From: Thermococcus sp. Bubb.Bath
GTDB lineage: Archaea; Methanobacteriota_B; Thermococci; Thermococcales; Thermococcaceae
DNA length: 64,000 nucleotides
Direction: 5' to 3'
Assembly (NCBI RefSeq): GCF_012027595.1
Contig: NZ_SNUR01000004.1
Span: 1 to 64,000 of the forward strand
Made by a program: the position numbers and the translations under genes. Below, in pieces: positions 37,522 to 46,283 of this stretch. Each line of letters opens with the position of its first letter. The stretch's first letter is position 1. The notes under the pieces were generated by a model. The model searched no databases and was not told the DNA's origin. It saw only the letters and a list, made by a program, of their open reading frames with translations.

Positions 37522-39096
37522 TCAGCCCTCCGTGAGGAGGTACTTGGCTATCTCAGCGTACGCTGGCCTGGTAACGAGTATTCCGATGAGGACACCGAGT
37601 ATGGTGGTCACCGCGAATCCCTTGAGGGTGCCCACAAAGTAAATGAGGAGGAAGCTCATTGCAACTATCGTGGTCGTCGCGGATGCAAAGATAACGAAGA
37701 ACGCCCTGGCAATCCTCCTGAACGTGCTTCTCCTGGTGGCAGAACTGATTCCACCGAGGAGCTCGTCGGTTATGACGATCTGCTGGTCAACCCCCGTACC
37801 TATAGCGGCGATGATACCTGCGATACTCGGGAGGTCGAGATTCCAGTGGATCAGCGCGGCTATTCCAAGGATTATGGTGACCTCAAAGAGACTCGTGCTG
37901 GTTACTGGTATGGCTATCTTCCAGCGTCTGTAGTGGAGGTAAACTATGAGGAGGACGGCTATGAGCGCTCCCAGTCCAGCTATTCCAGCCTGTTTCTTGA
38001 AGTTCTGGCCAAGGGTCGGGGAGATGTACTGCTCGCTTATGACGTGGAGCTTAACGGCCAGGGAACCGCTCCTGAGAACGGCGTACATCATCTTGGCTTC
38101 CTGCAGGGCGGCCTCCTTTGTTGCTGCCCCACCGGTTATCTCAAGCTGGGCCTGGTTGCCCTCTGCGGGGTCAAAGGCAAGGGAGTAGGGACCGTAGAGG
38201 TGGAGTATCCTCCTGATAAACGAGGGATAACTCTCGCCGTTCTGGGGGGTGTAATACGAGACGGCTATCTTGAGGTTCCCGTTCTTCACAATGCTGCTCA
38301 CGTTGCTGTAGAGGTTCTTGGGAACATCGGCAAGGATTATGGCGGTCTTGTTGAGGGCAGTGGCGTTGTTAACTATCTCCTCAGGAGTCTGGTTGGTGTA
38401 TGGAACAACGGTTATGTTGAGGCCCTTTTCAATCCTCTCAAGGAGGGTCGGGGCCTGGGCACCCGCCTGACCATTGAAAGCCTGGACGTCCTGAAGCTCC
38501 TGGTAGACCTGATGGGAAACCACCATGAGGGAGTTAACAGGTGGGTCAAGGAAGATGTCAACCGGCCACCCGACCTTGTGAGCTGCAATCTTCTTAAATT
38601 TGTTCTGAGCCTTGTCTGAGAGCTGGAATCCAACGCGCCATGCAGTCGGACCCTTCTGGAGGTCCAAACCATACTGGCCGGAGGGAACGGTGACGTCCGA
38701 ACCAGTCGCGAAGACAGTTCCATCGAACTCAAGGTAGAGAACACCCTGGCTCTCTATTATGTCCTTGATCTGCTTCGCCTCCTCAAGGGTGACGTTGGCG
38801 ACCTTTATGACGAAGAGTGTCTCACCGGTTTCTGACTCATGCTGGGCCTCTATCGAGATGTCCTTGATACCGAAGGTGTTTATCCTGTTCTGCAGGGAGG
38901 TGATTATCCCGTTGACGGTGTCGCCGCTAACCGGGTGGTCGGGCTTCGCAATCAACGCGACACCGCCGCCTATGTCAATACCGTAAGTGAGTCCGTAGGC
39001 CGCTATTGAAGCCAGAGAGCCGACGAGGAACAGGATAAGCAGGAGCACCCTCCAGTTGAGGAGGAGCTTCTTGAGGCTCTTTCTGCGTCTCGCCAT
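37522..39096 (-). CDS. secD: Protein translocase subunit SecD
   Basis: A 524-residue membrane protein that uses the proton or ion gradient to assist export through SecYE. The first helix is followed by GLTYGIDIGGGVAL (the D1 motif region), a large extracellular P1 domain, and five C-terminal helices beginning near GLGALIAVLLIVYLHYRRW with GIIAAIGTGVDQQIVITDE. It begins right at the secF stop (TGATG), so translation is coupled; GGAGGGG is its ribosome site. Confidence 0.95.
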   Translation of the reverse strand: MARRRKSLKKLLLNWRVLLLILFLVGSLASIAAYGLTYGIDIGGGVALIAKPDHPVSGDTVNGIITSLQNRINTFGIKDISIEAQHESETGETLFVIKVANVTLEEAKQIKDIIESQGVLYLEFDGTVFATGSDVTVPSGQYGLDLQKGPTAWRVGFQLSDKAQNKFKKIAAHKVGWPVDIFLDPPVNSLMVVSHQVYQELQDVQAFNGQAGAQAPTLLERIEKGLNITVVPYTNQTPEEIVNNATALNKTAIILADVPKNLYSNVSSIVKNGNLKIAVSYYTPQNGESYPSFIRRILHLYGPYSLAFDPAEGNQAQLEITGGAATKEAALQEAKMMYAVLRSGSLAVKLHVISEQYISPTLGQNFKKQAGIAGLGALIAVLLIVYLHYRRWKIAIPVTSTSLFEVTIILGIAALIHWNLDLPSIAGIIAAIGTGVDQQIVITDELLGGISSATRRSTFRRIARAFFVIFASATTTIVAMSFLLIYFVGTLKGFAVTTILGVLIGILVTRPAYAEIAKYLLTEG

Positions 39097-40037
39097 CACT
39101 TACCCCTCCTGAGCTTTATGTTGAAGTGGAGCGGGCTTGAGATGTACCACCTAAGCACACCCGCATTTAGTACCCACGTGTTCATGAAGTCCGCGAGGAG
39201 ACCGAATATGAGGACTATGGTGATGTTGTCTATGACTTCAGAGGTTGAGACAAGCCATAGGACGAAGAGAGCTCCAAGGGTGGTCGTGCTCATAGTGAAA
39301 CCAGTGGAGACCGCGGACAGGTAGGCATCCTCAACGGTGTCCTCCTTCCTCTTGAGGAGCCTCGTTGTCAGGAGGATGTTGCTGTCGACGGTGTAACCTA
39401 TGAGCATAAGCAGAGCGGCTATGGTGGCGGTGGTCAGGTTGATTCCGAGGAGTCCCATCGTGGCGAGCGCTATTACCATGTCCGAAAAGGCCGAGAAGAT
39501 GATGGTTCCCGAAGGCACGAGATCCCTGAAGAACAGGAACACAACGACGGCCATTCCAAGGAACGCGTAAATGATGGCCTTTATTCCCTGCTTCTGGGCT
39601 ATCCTACCGAACGTCGGATCAACTGTCATCGGGGTGATCTCCGCGTTGGGGTACTTCTCCTTCAGGGCGGACACTATAGCATCCGAATTTGAGCCCGCTG
39701 GGGCGTAGAGCCTTATTCCTGCGGTACCGCTAAGGTACTTGAAGCTCTCGGCATGGACCGAGATTCCAGTTTTCTGATGGACGTACGAAGCCACATAACC
39801 CGGATTAGCATTGAGGTTGTAAATGGTAATAACCACTCCACCCTTGAGGTCTATTCCCTTCTCCGGCGGGTGAACCGCCAGAACGAGGGCCGCTATCAGA
39901 AAGACTATCAGCGGGTAGAGTATCATCTTCTTGGGTTCCATTTTAACAAGGAAGGAGAGCCGCCTCCGTTTTTCATTGAGGAACCTCTCCCCACTTGAGA
40001 GGCCTTCCTTTTCACGAACCTTCTTCTTTGAGGCCAT
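39096..40037 (-). CDS. secF: Protein translocase subunit SecF
   Basis: A 313-residue partner of SecD with six membrane helices. The IDLKGGVVITIY motif, a short extracellular domain and the conserved ALLMLIGYTVDSNILLTTR helix are clear. It is the first gene of secF-secD; no yajC homologue is present, as expected for archaea. A TTTTTAAAC-like stretch about 30 bases upstream may be the promoter. Confidence 0.95.
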   Translation of the reverse strand: MASKKKVREKEGLSSGERFLNEKRRRLSFLVKMEPKKMILYPLIVFLIAALVLAVHPPEKGIDLKGGVVITIYNLNANPGYVASYVHQKTGISVHAESFKYLSGTAGIRLYAPAGSNSDAIVSALKEKYPNAEITPMTVDPTFGRIAQKQGIKAIIYAFLGMAVVVFLFFRDLVPSGTIIFSAFSDMVIALATMGLLGINLTTATIAALLMLIGYTVDSNILLTTRLLKRKEDTVEDAYLSAVSTGFTMSTTTLGALFVLWLVSTSEVIDNITIVLIFGLLADFMNTWVLNAGVLRWYISSPLHFNIKLRRGK

Positions 40038-40372
40038 AGTAACACCCCTCGAAATTTTTAGATTTTTTAAACAGCACTGGGAACACTCGGATTGAATTCC
40101 CTCTACTCATAATGAAGAGCCGCAGTTTTAAAATTAGTGGTTCCCAGATTAAAAAGATGAAAGACCATTTTGAGAAATAGAGGAACAAACACAGATAAAA
40201 TACCTTTCTTCCAGTATCCATCCCCATAAACATAGAACGGCAAGTATATAACCGCTCGTTAAATTCTCAAACCCAGAAAAGCCGATAAAAACCGAAAAGG
40301 CCAGATAATCTCCCGTCGATTTTGGCATAACTTTAAAAAGGAAAGCCCACAGTAGGAAGACAGGTGAGGGCC
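40038..40372. other. Divergent 335-base gap, secF / AdoMet decarboxylase
   Basis: AT-rich, without a convincing gene. It holds promoters for both flanking genes, a stray strong TATA-like AAGTATATAACC (about 40236-40247), and CTGGGAAC (40077-40084) with its complement GTTCCCAG (40140-40147) 55 bases apart. A 73-codon frame on the minus strand has no protein-like features and was not accepted. Confidence 0.5.
40331..40340 (+). promoter_or_regulatory. TATA box of the AdoMet decarboxylase gene
   Basis: CTTTAAAAAG is 33-42 bases before the ATG at 40373, predicting a short leader that contains the AGGTGAGGG ribosome site. Confidence 0.5.
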
Positions 40373-40801
40373 ATGAGTGAGGTAGGAACAATAGGGTTTC
40401 ACTACGTGGTTGAGGCTGCAGGTTGCGATCCCGAGATACTCAGTGACGCTAACAAGCTCAGGGAGATATTCCTTGAGGCCGCGAGGATAGGCAAGATGGA
40501 GGTTAAGATGACCCACTTCTTCAAGTTCTCCCCAACGGGCGTCAGCGGGATGGTCGTCGTTGCCGAGAGCCACCTCTCGATACACACCTGGCCAGAGAAC
40601 GGGTACGCGGCAATAGACGTCTACACATGCGGCACGAAGGCAGACCCGGAGGCCGCCACCGACTACATCCTCGACAAAATCGGTGCCAAGTACGCTCACG
40701 TCTCAGAGATAAAGAGGGGCATCTACGAGGACGACGACACCTACACCCACATGATCATGACCTGGGAAGAAGCCCTAGACAGAACAAACGGAAAGGGCTA
40801 A
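40373..40801 (+). CDS. speH: S-adenosylmethionine decarboxylase (archaeal pyruvoyl type)
   Basis: Supplies the aminopropyl donor for polyamines; 142 residues. The proenzyme cleaves itself at the Glu-Ser bond in AESHLSIHTWPENGYA, turning that Ser (near residue 68) into the pyruvoyl cofactor. The catalytic Cys lies in DVYTCGTKADP. The frame's upstream starts are rejected because AGGTGAGGG directly precedes the ATG at 40373. Long and branched polyamines are important in these hyperthermophiles. Confidence 0.95.
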   Translation: MSEVGTIGFHYVVEAAGCDPEILSDANKLREIFLEAARIGKMEVKMTHFFKFSPTGVSGMVVVAESHLSIHTWPENGYAAIDVYTCGTKADPEAATDYILDKIGAKYAHVSEIKRGIYEDDDTYTHMIMTWEEALDRTNGKG

Positions 40802-40806
40802 GAAGC

Positions 40807-41355
40807 TCATAACAGCTTCTCTATCTCTTTTACCCTCTCTAGAGCGTCGTTGAGGGCTTTTCTGATGTTTTCCATCTTTGCCTTAAGCTGGTGGTTCTCC
40901 TCTTCAAGGGTTCTGACTTTCTCCTCCATCTCTCTGACATTACTTTCAAGCTCCTCCTTCTCCCGCTTGAGCTTCTCGTACTCCCCCAGGGCAACCACCT
41001 GGCCGCCCCTAGCCAGAACCTCGATGTTCCTGACGAGCTCGTCGAGCTTGCCCCCCTTTATGAGCTCGTAGGTCTCCCTGACGAGCTGGCCGGCTTTTGT
41101 CTCGCCCTTAAGGTGCTTCCTTATCGTCCCCTCGGTTCTGCCAAGCTCTTCAGCCATCTCACCAACCGTCATCCCTGCCTTCTCCCTGGCTATTGCACCG
41201 GCTGCCACCGCAAGGCTGTCAACCCAGGTTAACCTCTCCGCCGGGTCCTTTATCAGCTCTATGACCTCCGGCCTGAAGAGGGTCGCGAAGAGCAGAATGC
41301 TCTCAAGCCTGTGTATCTCCTCCCTTCCAATCGGGTTCAGTGGAACCTCCACCAT
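40807..41355 (-). CDS. Helix-turn-helix and coiled-coil regulator (COG1318-like)
   Basis: A 182-residue protein. Residues 60-95 form a helix-turn-helix (MTVGEMAEELGRTEGTIRKHL), and residues 118-182 a long coiled coil (EYEKLKREKEELESNVREME to ALERVKEIEKLL). It matches the archaeal group of predicted regulators often found beside a KaiC/RadA-like ATPase, as here (28-base gap, same strand). The coiled coil probably drives oligomerisation or binding to the ATPase. Its DNA target is unknown. Confidence 0.75.
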   Translation of the reverse strand: MVEVPLNPIGREEIHRLESILLFATLFRPEVIELIKDPAERLTWVDSLAVAAGAIAREKAGMTVGEMAEELGRTEGTIRKHLKGETKAGQLVRETYELIKGGKLDELVRNIEVLARGGQVVALGEYEKLKREKEELESNVREMEEKVRTLEEENHQLKAKMENIRKALNDALERVKEIEKLL

Positions 41356-41383
41356 CTTATCACCCCCTTTCGGTTTTTACATT

Positions 41384-42130
41384 TCACTCAATCTCAACAA
41401 CGGCCTTCCTCTTGAGGACTTTGTCAGGATAGACGATTATTCCCCTGTCAGTAATGTCAAAGGGGTGTCTCTTCATGCTGTGGCTCGTTCCGCGCATCTT
41501 CCAGACAATGAGAGAGCGCTTTAGTTCACCGTCGATCTCGTCGAGGTCGAGGCGGATTATGCCGTCAACGCCGTGCTCAACGCCTGGCCCTCCAAAGCCC
41601 CTCTCACCGACGCTTATCTGGCTGACGAAGATGCTGGTAACCCCAAGACCGGCTAAGACCCTCTTGAGCTGCATCACGATGCCCCTCGCCATCGCCGGCT
41701 TGTTGATGTAGAGGGTCGTAACGGAGTCTATGACCACACGCTTGGCATTTATGTCCCTAATCGCAGTCCGGAGGACGTCTATGAACTCCCTAATGTCCGT
41801 CAGGTCGTGGACGATGTACTTCTCGTACTCCTTGCTCTTTCCGATTCCCGCGGTGAAGGCGTCGACCATCGCGAAGAGGCCCTCTTCTTCATATTTCTTA
41901 ACGTCCCAGCCGAACTGGGCCATGTTCCCCCTGACCTGGACCGGGTGCTCCTCTAAAGCTACGTAGATTCCTGGCTCGCCCATCCCAAGGCCGTTCCAGA
42001 TAAACTGCTGTGAGAAGATTGATTTTCCAGTTCCGGGTCCACCGCTGAGAAGGACGACGTTCCTCTCAGGTATTCCCCCGTGGAGTATCTCGTCCATCCC
42101 CGGAATGCCCGTCTTCACCATCCGGGTCAT
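41384..42130 (-). CDS. KaiC-like RecA-superfamily ATPase
   Basis: A 248-residue single-domain RecA-fold ATPase. It has [18 protein letters not shown], Walker A in [16 protein letters not shown], the catalytic Glu pair in YVALEEHP, and Walker B in [12 protein letters not shown]. It belongs to the archaeal KaiC/RAD55-like group, distinct from RadA and RadB by lacking a DNA-binding N domain. The ATG at 42130 follows GGTGGTCACG. It is paired with the regulator downstream and may form a signalling module. The biological role is not known. Confidence 0.85.
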   Translation of the reverse strand: MTRMVKTGIPGMDEILHGGIPERNVVLLSGGPGTGKSIFSQQFIWNGLGMGEPGIYVALEEHPVQVRGNMAQFGWDVKKYEEEGLFAMVDAFTAGIGKSKEYEKYIVHDLTDIREFIDVLRTAIRDINAKRVVIDSVTTLYINKPAMARGIVMQLKRVLAGLGVTSIFVSQISVGERGFGGPGVEHGVDGIIRLDLDEIDGELKRSLIVWKMRGTSHSMKRHPFDITDRGIIVYPDKVLKRKAVVEIE

Positions 42131-42241
42131 CGTGACCACCCCCTTAAACTAACCTTTGGTTATCATTATGTTCCTGCGCGGGAGGGCTTAAAAAGATTAC
42201 GTTTGGTAAGAAAAGTCAGCAGACCCTACTCCGACGCAAAG

Positions 42242-42276
42242 CTTATATGTACAACCCCCCTTAACTAGTTAGGGGG
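42242..42276 (+). promoter_or_regulatory. TATA box with palindromic operator before the ATPase gene
   Basis: CTTATATGT (42242-42250) is followed by CCCCCCT-TAACTAGTTA-GGGGG (42255-42276), a 10-base perfect palindrome with C/G arms offset by one base. It covers the predicted transcription start, an ideal place for a repressor, perhaps autoregulation by the ATPase system itself. Confidence 0.5.
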
Positions 42277-42284
42277 AGTTGTGC

Positions 42285-43361
42285 ATGGTGGAGAATTACT
42301 TCAACGTCCATCCGAGGATGGACACGAAGGAACTTTTTGGGAGGGAAGCCGAGACCAAGGGGCTTATGGACGTTTTAAAGGCCTCGGGCTGGAGTGCGGT
42401 ACTTGGGCCAAGAATGGCCGGAAAAACAAGCCTCTCAATAGCCACTGCAGTTAAATATGCAGAAGAAGAAAAAACCGTGGTTATTTACATCAACCTGTCC
42501 ACGGCTCGAAGTTTTAGGGATATGACATCTCGCCTTGTTTCTGCTGTTTCAAGGATGAACGAGAAAGGCCATATAAATGGTGCAGAGTTTCGGCTGTTCG
42601 TTCCCACGGGAATAGTGGGTGCAGGTCTCGACTTAAAATTCAAAAAACCCGACAAGAACCGTGTGAGCCAAAGGTTTGAGGAAGTCATATCGATTCTTCC
42701 GGAGAAGAGTGTTGTAATCCTTGATGAGGTACAGGAAGTTCAGGGACGCTTAGACAGGATGACGCGTGCTCTCTGGGCAGTTTTCAATGAAAGGCCAGAT
42801 GTCAGGTTTATATTCACCGGTTCTTATTCAGGGCTTGTGAAGAAAGTAGTCGAGGCACATTACGAGGAACCCATGTTCGGAAGGGCTCCGATACAGATCA
42901 AGGTTCTTCCCTGGCCGAGGAGAACGGCGGAAGATTTCCTTATGGTGGGACTAAAGAAGTGCGGGGTTAATTACTCCCTCACTGAAGTGGGAAGTACTGT
43001 TGAAATTCTCGGAACCCTTCCGGGATGGCTCAATGAGTACGGGTTCAGACGCTGTCTTGGGGAAACCCATGAAGAGGCCCTCTCTCTTGTTAGGGATTCC
43101 GCGATCACAAGGGCAAGAAAAGAGCTTGAAAACCTGATAAAAATGAGGGATCCAAAGGCGAGGGAAGTCCTCCGTACCATTTCAGTAGCCCCTCGATCTT
43201 GGGGAGAACTTCTGAGAATAGGCCTCAGCAAGCCATCTCTGGACTCGCTATTGGACACATTAACCGAGGGACTGTTTATCCTGAAGAAAGAGCATATCGG
43301 CTACAGAACTGTGTACTCTTTCATAAATCCTGTTTACAGGGAGGCGGCAAAACTTCTCTAG
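42285..43361 (+). CDS. Archaeal AAA-type ATPase (PF01637 group)
   Basis: A 358-residue STAND/MNS-like P-loop ATPase. [14 protein letters not shown] is the typical opening, Walker A is [13 protein letters not shown], Walker B is [13 protein letters not shown], and the sensor is [13 protein letters not shown]-terminal winged-helix region ([22 protein letters not shown]) may bind DNA. The ATG at 42285 follows GGGGGAG. Such genes are numerous and variable in Thermococcales and are suspected of roles in mobile elements or defence. The exact job is unknown. Confidence 0.8.
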   Translation: MVENYFNVHPRMDTKELFGREAETKGLMDVLKASGWSAVLGPRMAGKTSLSIATAVKYAEEEKTVVIYINLSTARSFRDMTSRLVSAVSRMNEKGHINGAEFRLFVPTGIVGAGLDLKFKKPDKNRVSQRFEEVISILPEKSVVILDEVQEVQGRLDRMTRALWAVFNERPDVRFIFTGSYSGLVKKVVEAHYEEPMFGRAPIQIKVLPWPRRTAEDFLMVGLKKCGVNYSLTEVGSTVEILGTLPGWLNEYGFRRCLGETHEEALSLVRDSAITRARKELENLIKMRDPKAREVLRTISVAPRSWGELLRIGLSKPSLDSLLDTLTEGLFILKKEHIGYRTVYSFINPVYREAAKLL

Positions 43362-43861
43362 CGCTTCCTCCTGATGAACTCACCGATGTCGGTCACGTTC
43401 AGAATGAACTTGTTCCTGCTCCCAGGGTTTATCCTCCCTATTCCAAGGATTACCCCGTTTTCATCGTAGATTACGAGCTTCTTGGTGCCCTGCCAGTTAT
43501 AAGAGCGCACGCCGCTCTTCGGCACGTCTTTTCCGGTCGTGAAGAGGAAGCCGGCCTTTGGCGTTAGAACCACGTAGTTCTTCCGGACATCAACGAAGTA
43601 GAAGAACTCGACGTTGGGATAGAACTTCTCGACGAGGTTTTTGTCCACCTTTATCGTGCCGACGAAGGTTCCATATGAGTAGGGCTTGAGCTTCAAGTTT
43701 TCTATCTCAGCCCAGACCCTCTCGTTGACGGCGTAGACGTCCCGGAACTTTCCTTCCACTACCGCGAAGGTGTGGTGCTTTAGCTCGCCGTACTTTTCAG
43801 CCTCGCGGAGGATGAGGTCGTACTCCCATGAGGAGGCGCGCCGGTAGCGGAGTTCATCCAT
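43358..43861 (-). CDS. Nip7-like PUA-domain RNA-binding protein
   Basis: A 167-residue protein related to the ribosome-biogenesis factor Nip7 (COG1374). The N-terminal domain starts [18 protein letters not shown], and the C-terminal PUA domain includes [23 protein letters not shown] and [25 protein letters not shown]. In eukaryotes Nip7 assists 60S maturation; archaeal forms bind U-rich RNA. GGTGAGGGAA precedes the ATG at 43861, which overlaps the end of the upstream gene by 8 bases. Confidence 0.83.
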   Translation of the reverse strand: MDELRYRRASSWEYDLILREAEKYGELKHHTFAVVEGKFRDVYAVNERVWAEIENLKLKPYSYGTFVGTIKVDKNLVEKFYPNVEFFYFVDVRKNYVVLTPKAGFLFTTGKDVPKSGVRSYNWQGTKKLVIYDENGVILGIGRINPGSRNKFILNVTDIGEFIRRKR

Positions 43862-44381
43862 TTCCCTCACCATCGAGCCTCTCAATCAGCTCGGCAAACC
43901 CCGCCATGTCTGTCCTCTCGAACTCCCTCTCAAACTCCAGGCCGAGTTCAGCTATCTCCCCCGGCGTTATCGTCGTTTCCGGCTCCTCGGCGTTTATCCC
44001 CGGACAGCTCTCGTCATAGTAGAGCCAGAGCTTTTGCCCCCTGTATTCAAAGGGCATCTCCCCACCAATGCCAAGAGGTTTTCTGGAGACCATGAAAGGA
44101 TAGATGCGGCAGATTATCGGATTAACATCGTGGATGGTGCACTTTCCGGTCTCCGGGTCGTGGAAGACGCACCCCAAATCCCACTCCCTCACCGCGAGGA
44201 CGAAGCGGATTTTATCCCCTTCAACGGAGAATGTAACGAAGTCCTGGGGGTCTTTTCCGGTCTTCGCTATCCTCTCTATGTCCTTAAGAGTCAGGTAGAT
44301 GTGCCTCCCCCTGCAGCAGTCGAGGCAGTAGAGGCATCTGAACGGAACCGGTTCGGTGAAGGGTTTGGGCTTGAAGCGCAT
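43854..44381 (-). CDS. YkgJ-family cysteine-cluster protein
   Basis: A 175-residue protein with the cysteine pattern of the CxxCxxCC group: [13 protein letters not shown] near residue 15, then CVFHD, GKCTIHD and ICRIYPF, consistent with a bound zinc or iron-sulfur centre. Biochemical function is unknown for the family. It lies ten bases after elp3 and overlaps the Nip7-like gene, so the three probably form one operon concerned with RNA or translation. Confidence 0.78.
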   Translation of the reverse strand: MRFKPKPFTEPVPFRCLYCLDCCRGRHIYLTLKDIERIAKTGKDPQDFVTFSVEGDKIRFVLAVREWDLGCVFHDPETGKCTIHDVNPIICRIYPFMVSRKPLGIGGEMPFEYRGQKLWLYYDESCPGINAEEPETTITPGEIAELGLEFEREFERTDMAGFAELIERLDGEGNG

Positions 44382-44390
44382 CGGCTCACC

Positions 44391-46178
44391 TCACGTGTTC
44401 AAGTGGGCATCGAACTTTCCGTCGGGTTCGTAGTCAGCGTAGCCCCTGTCCAGCCTCTTGGCAACGTAGGGTCCGTTCTTCCGGTAGCCAAACTTCCTGT
44501 AGTAGTTCCTAACCCCAACTCCGCTTATGACAAGCATCTTCTTCACGTCGAACTCTTCACGGGCTATCCTCTCGGCCTCGGCCAGGAGCTCCCTTCCATA
44601 ACCGCGATGCTGCCACTCGTACTTCGGCTTTCCGCCAATGGGCACGAGCGGACCGTAAACGTGGAGTTCCCTCACTATTGCAGACGGGCAGCAGTTTATC
44701 TCCTTTCTGTGCGCCTTTTCACTCGGAATCCTGAGGCGAATGAAGCCGATGAGAATGTCGTTCTTCGTGTCCTCGAAGCTCAGGAAAATCTCCTTTCCGC
44801 CGGCGGCATCGTAGTCCTCGCGGAGGAGTTCTATGTGCTCGATTTCCGGCTGGATTCCAAACTTCTCCATCATGTGGCCAACTTCCCTAAACCTAATCTC
44901 CCTCGGCCTGATTCCGCGCTTCACGAGCTCGTTGAAGACGAGCTGGCCGAGGTTTGAGTGCTTAACCCCCGCGACGATGAGCTTGGCGGGAATATCCCTC
45001 TGTATCCTCATGACGCGGACCCACTTGGGGAAGAGCTTGTAGGCCTCAACCAGAAGCTCAACGGCCTCCTCCGTCGTGTAGGGCCTGTATTTGCCGGCTT
45101 TGTACCAGGCGTAGAGCGGTGCATCGGCCGTAACGAGGGTCGGGTATATCTTTAACATGTCCGGCCTGTAACGGGAATCCTCGAAGATGGCCTGAAACGT
45201 GTAGAGGTCGCGTTCGAAGCTGCTTCCCGGCAGTCCGGGCATTATGTGGTAGTTTATCTTCAAACCAGCATCGCGCAGGAGCCGTGTCGCCTTGATTATC
45301 TCCTCGACGCCGTGGCCCCTCTTAGTCCTCTCGTGGATGAAGTTGAATACCGTCTGAACACCGAGTTCGACCCTCGTCGTCCCCAGTTTGAGCATTCTGT
45401 CTATCTGCCTCTCGAAGGCCCAGTCAGGGCGGGTCTCGATGGTTAGACCGACCATTCTCACCTTGGCCTTCTCGTTCTTCCTCTGCTCGTTTTCGAGGTA
45501 GTAGTAGGGCTTGCTGTGGGTTTTCTCCCATGCTCTCTTGAACTCGGGATCCTCCTCAAAAACAGACTTATCACGCTTCACTATGAGCCTCACGAGCTTG
45601 TCTTCGAGGTCGTCTATGTCTTTGAAGTAAGGAAAGTCGTTCATAGCCTTGAAGGCCTCTTTGACGAACCACTCCTGGTAATCGAGGTCAACCGCTGGAA
45701 AAGTCCCTCCCTGGATTATGACCTCCACCTTGTCCACATCGTGGCCGATATCGGTAAGCTGCTTCAGGCGGCGCATCATGATTATGTACGGGTGGTAGGC
45801 GCTCTGGACTGCCCTGAGCGCGGAGGGCTCCTTTCCGGTGTAACTCTGCGGCGAGCCGACGGAGGGGCCGCCGGGGCAGTATATACAGCGCCCGTGCGGG
45901 CAGGGAAAGGGCTTCGTCATCATGGCGACAACCGCTACTCCGCTGATGGTTCGGGTGGGCTTTTTCTTGAGGAGCTCCCTGAAGCGGTCACGCTCTTCCG
46001 CCGGAATGGCCTTCAGAATGTCGGAATTGCCAGGAATCTTTGAAAGGTGGTACTTGCGTGAAACAATGATTTTATACCTGTTAAGCTCCTCCCTCTCCTT
46101 AATCTCGCCGGAGAGGACTGCCCCCGCTATCTCCTCGACTGCTCTCCTGAAGTTCTCACCAGCTTTTGTCTCGCCCAT
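44391..46178 (-). CDS. elp3: Elp3 radical-SAM / acetyltransferase, tRNA uridine modification
   Basis: A 595-residue enzyme that builds the carboxymethyl group on wobble U34 of tRNA. The radical SAM cluster motif CPHGRCIYCPGG is near residue 95, followed by the barrel (VEVIIQGGTFPAVDLDYQEWF, VGLTIETRPDWA, RVELGVQTVF) and a C-terminal GNAT domain (WQHRGYGRELLAEAERIA) that positions acetyl-CoA. GAGGTGTTGGT precedes the ATG. It heads the operon with the YkgJ and Nip7-like genes. Confidence 0.96.
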   Translation of the reverse strand: MGETKAGENFRRAVEEIAGAVLSGEIKEREELNRYKIIVSRKYHLSKIPGNSDILKAIPAEERDRFRELLKKKPTRTISGVAVVAMMTKPFPCPHGRCIYCPGGPSVGSPQSYTGKEPSALRAVQSAYHPYIIMMRRLKQLTDIGHDVDKVEVIIQGGTFPAVDLDYQEWFVKEAFKAMNDFPYFKDIDDLEDKLVRLIVKRDKSVFEEDPEFKRAWEKTHSKPYYYLENEQRKNEKAKVRMVGLTIETRPDWAFERQIDRMLKLGTTRVELGVQTVFNFIHERTKRGHGVEEIIKATRLLRDAGLKINYHIMPGLPGSSFERDLYTFQAIFEDSRYRPDMLKIYPTLVTADAPLYAWYKAGKYRPYTTEEAVELLVEAYKLFPKWVRVMRIQRDIPAKLIVAGVKHSNLGQLVFNELVKRGIRPREIRFREVGHMMEKFGIQPEIEHIELLREDYDAAGGKEIFLSFEDTKNDILIGFIRLRIPSEKAHRKEINCCPSAIVRELHVYGPLVPIGGKPKYEWQHRGYGRELLAEAERIAREEFDVKKMLVISGVGVRNYYRKFGYRKNGPYVAKRLDRGYADYEPDGKFDAHLNT

Positions 46179-46243
46179 ACCAACACCTCTTGAGCCCAGT
46201 TATGGAGCGGTTTTAAAAGGGTTTGGAGGCAAAATTGGGAAAA

Positions 46244-46280
46244 GTTTATATTCACCTAGTGAATAATTCAGTTGGTGAAT
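46244..46280 (+). promoter_or_regulatory. TATA box overlapped by two tandem palindromes
   Basis: GTTTATATT (46244-46252) merges with TATTCAC-CTA-GTGAATA (46249-46265, perfect arms) and then ATTCA-GTTGG-TGAAT (46266-46280). Four TTCAC/GTGAA-type half-sites lie over the TATA box, the start of transcription and the ribosome site of the ATPase gene at 46284, a layout expected of a tightly repressed, possibly self-regulated gene. Confidence 0.6.
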
Positions 46281-46283
46281 ATA

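Noticed and set aside
37408-38619. 403-codon open frame opposite secD
   Set aside because: Antisense to the conserved SecD protein; the translation is rich in Glu, Gly and Tyr without motifs, typical of a shadow frame.
40012-40233. 73-codon reading frame upstream of secF on the minus strand
   Set aside because: It overlaps the start of secF in another frame, has no ribosome site and its translation shows no protein-like pattern.
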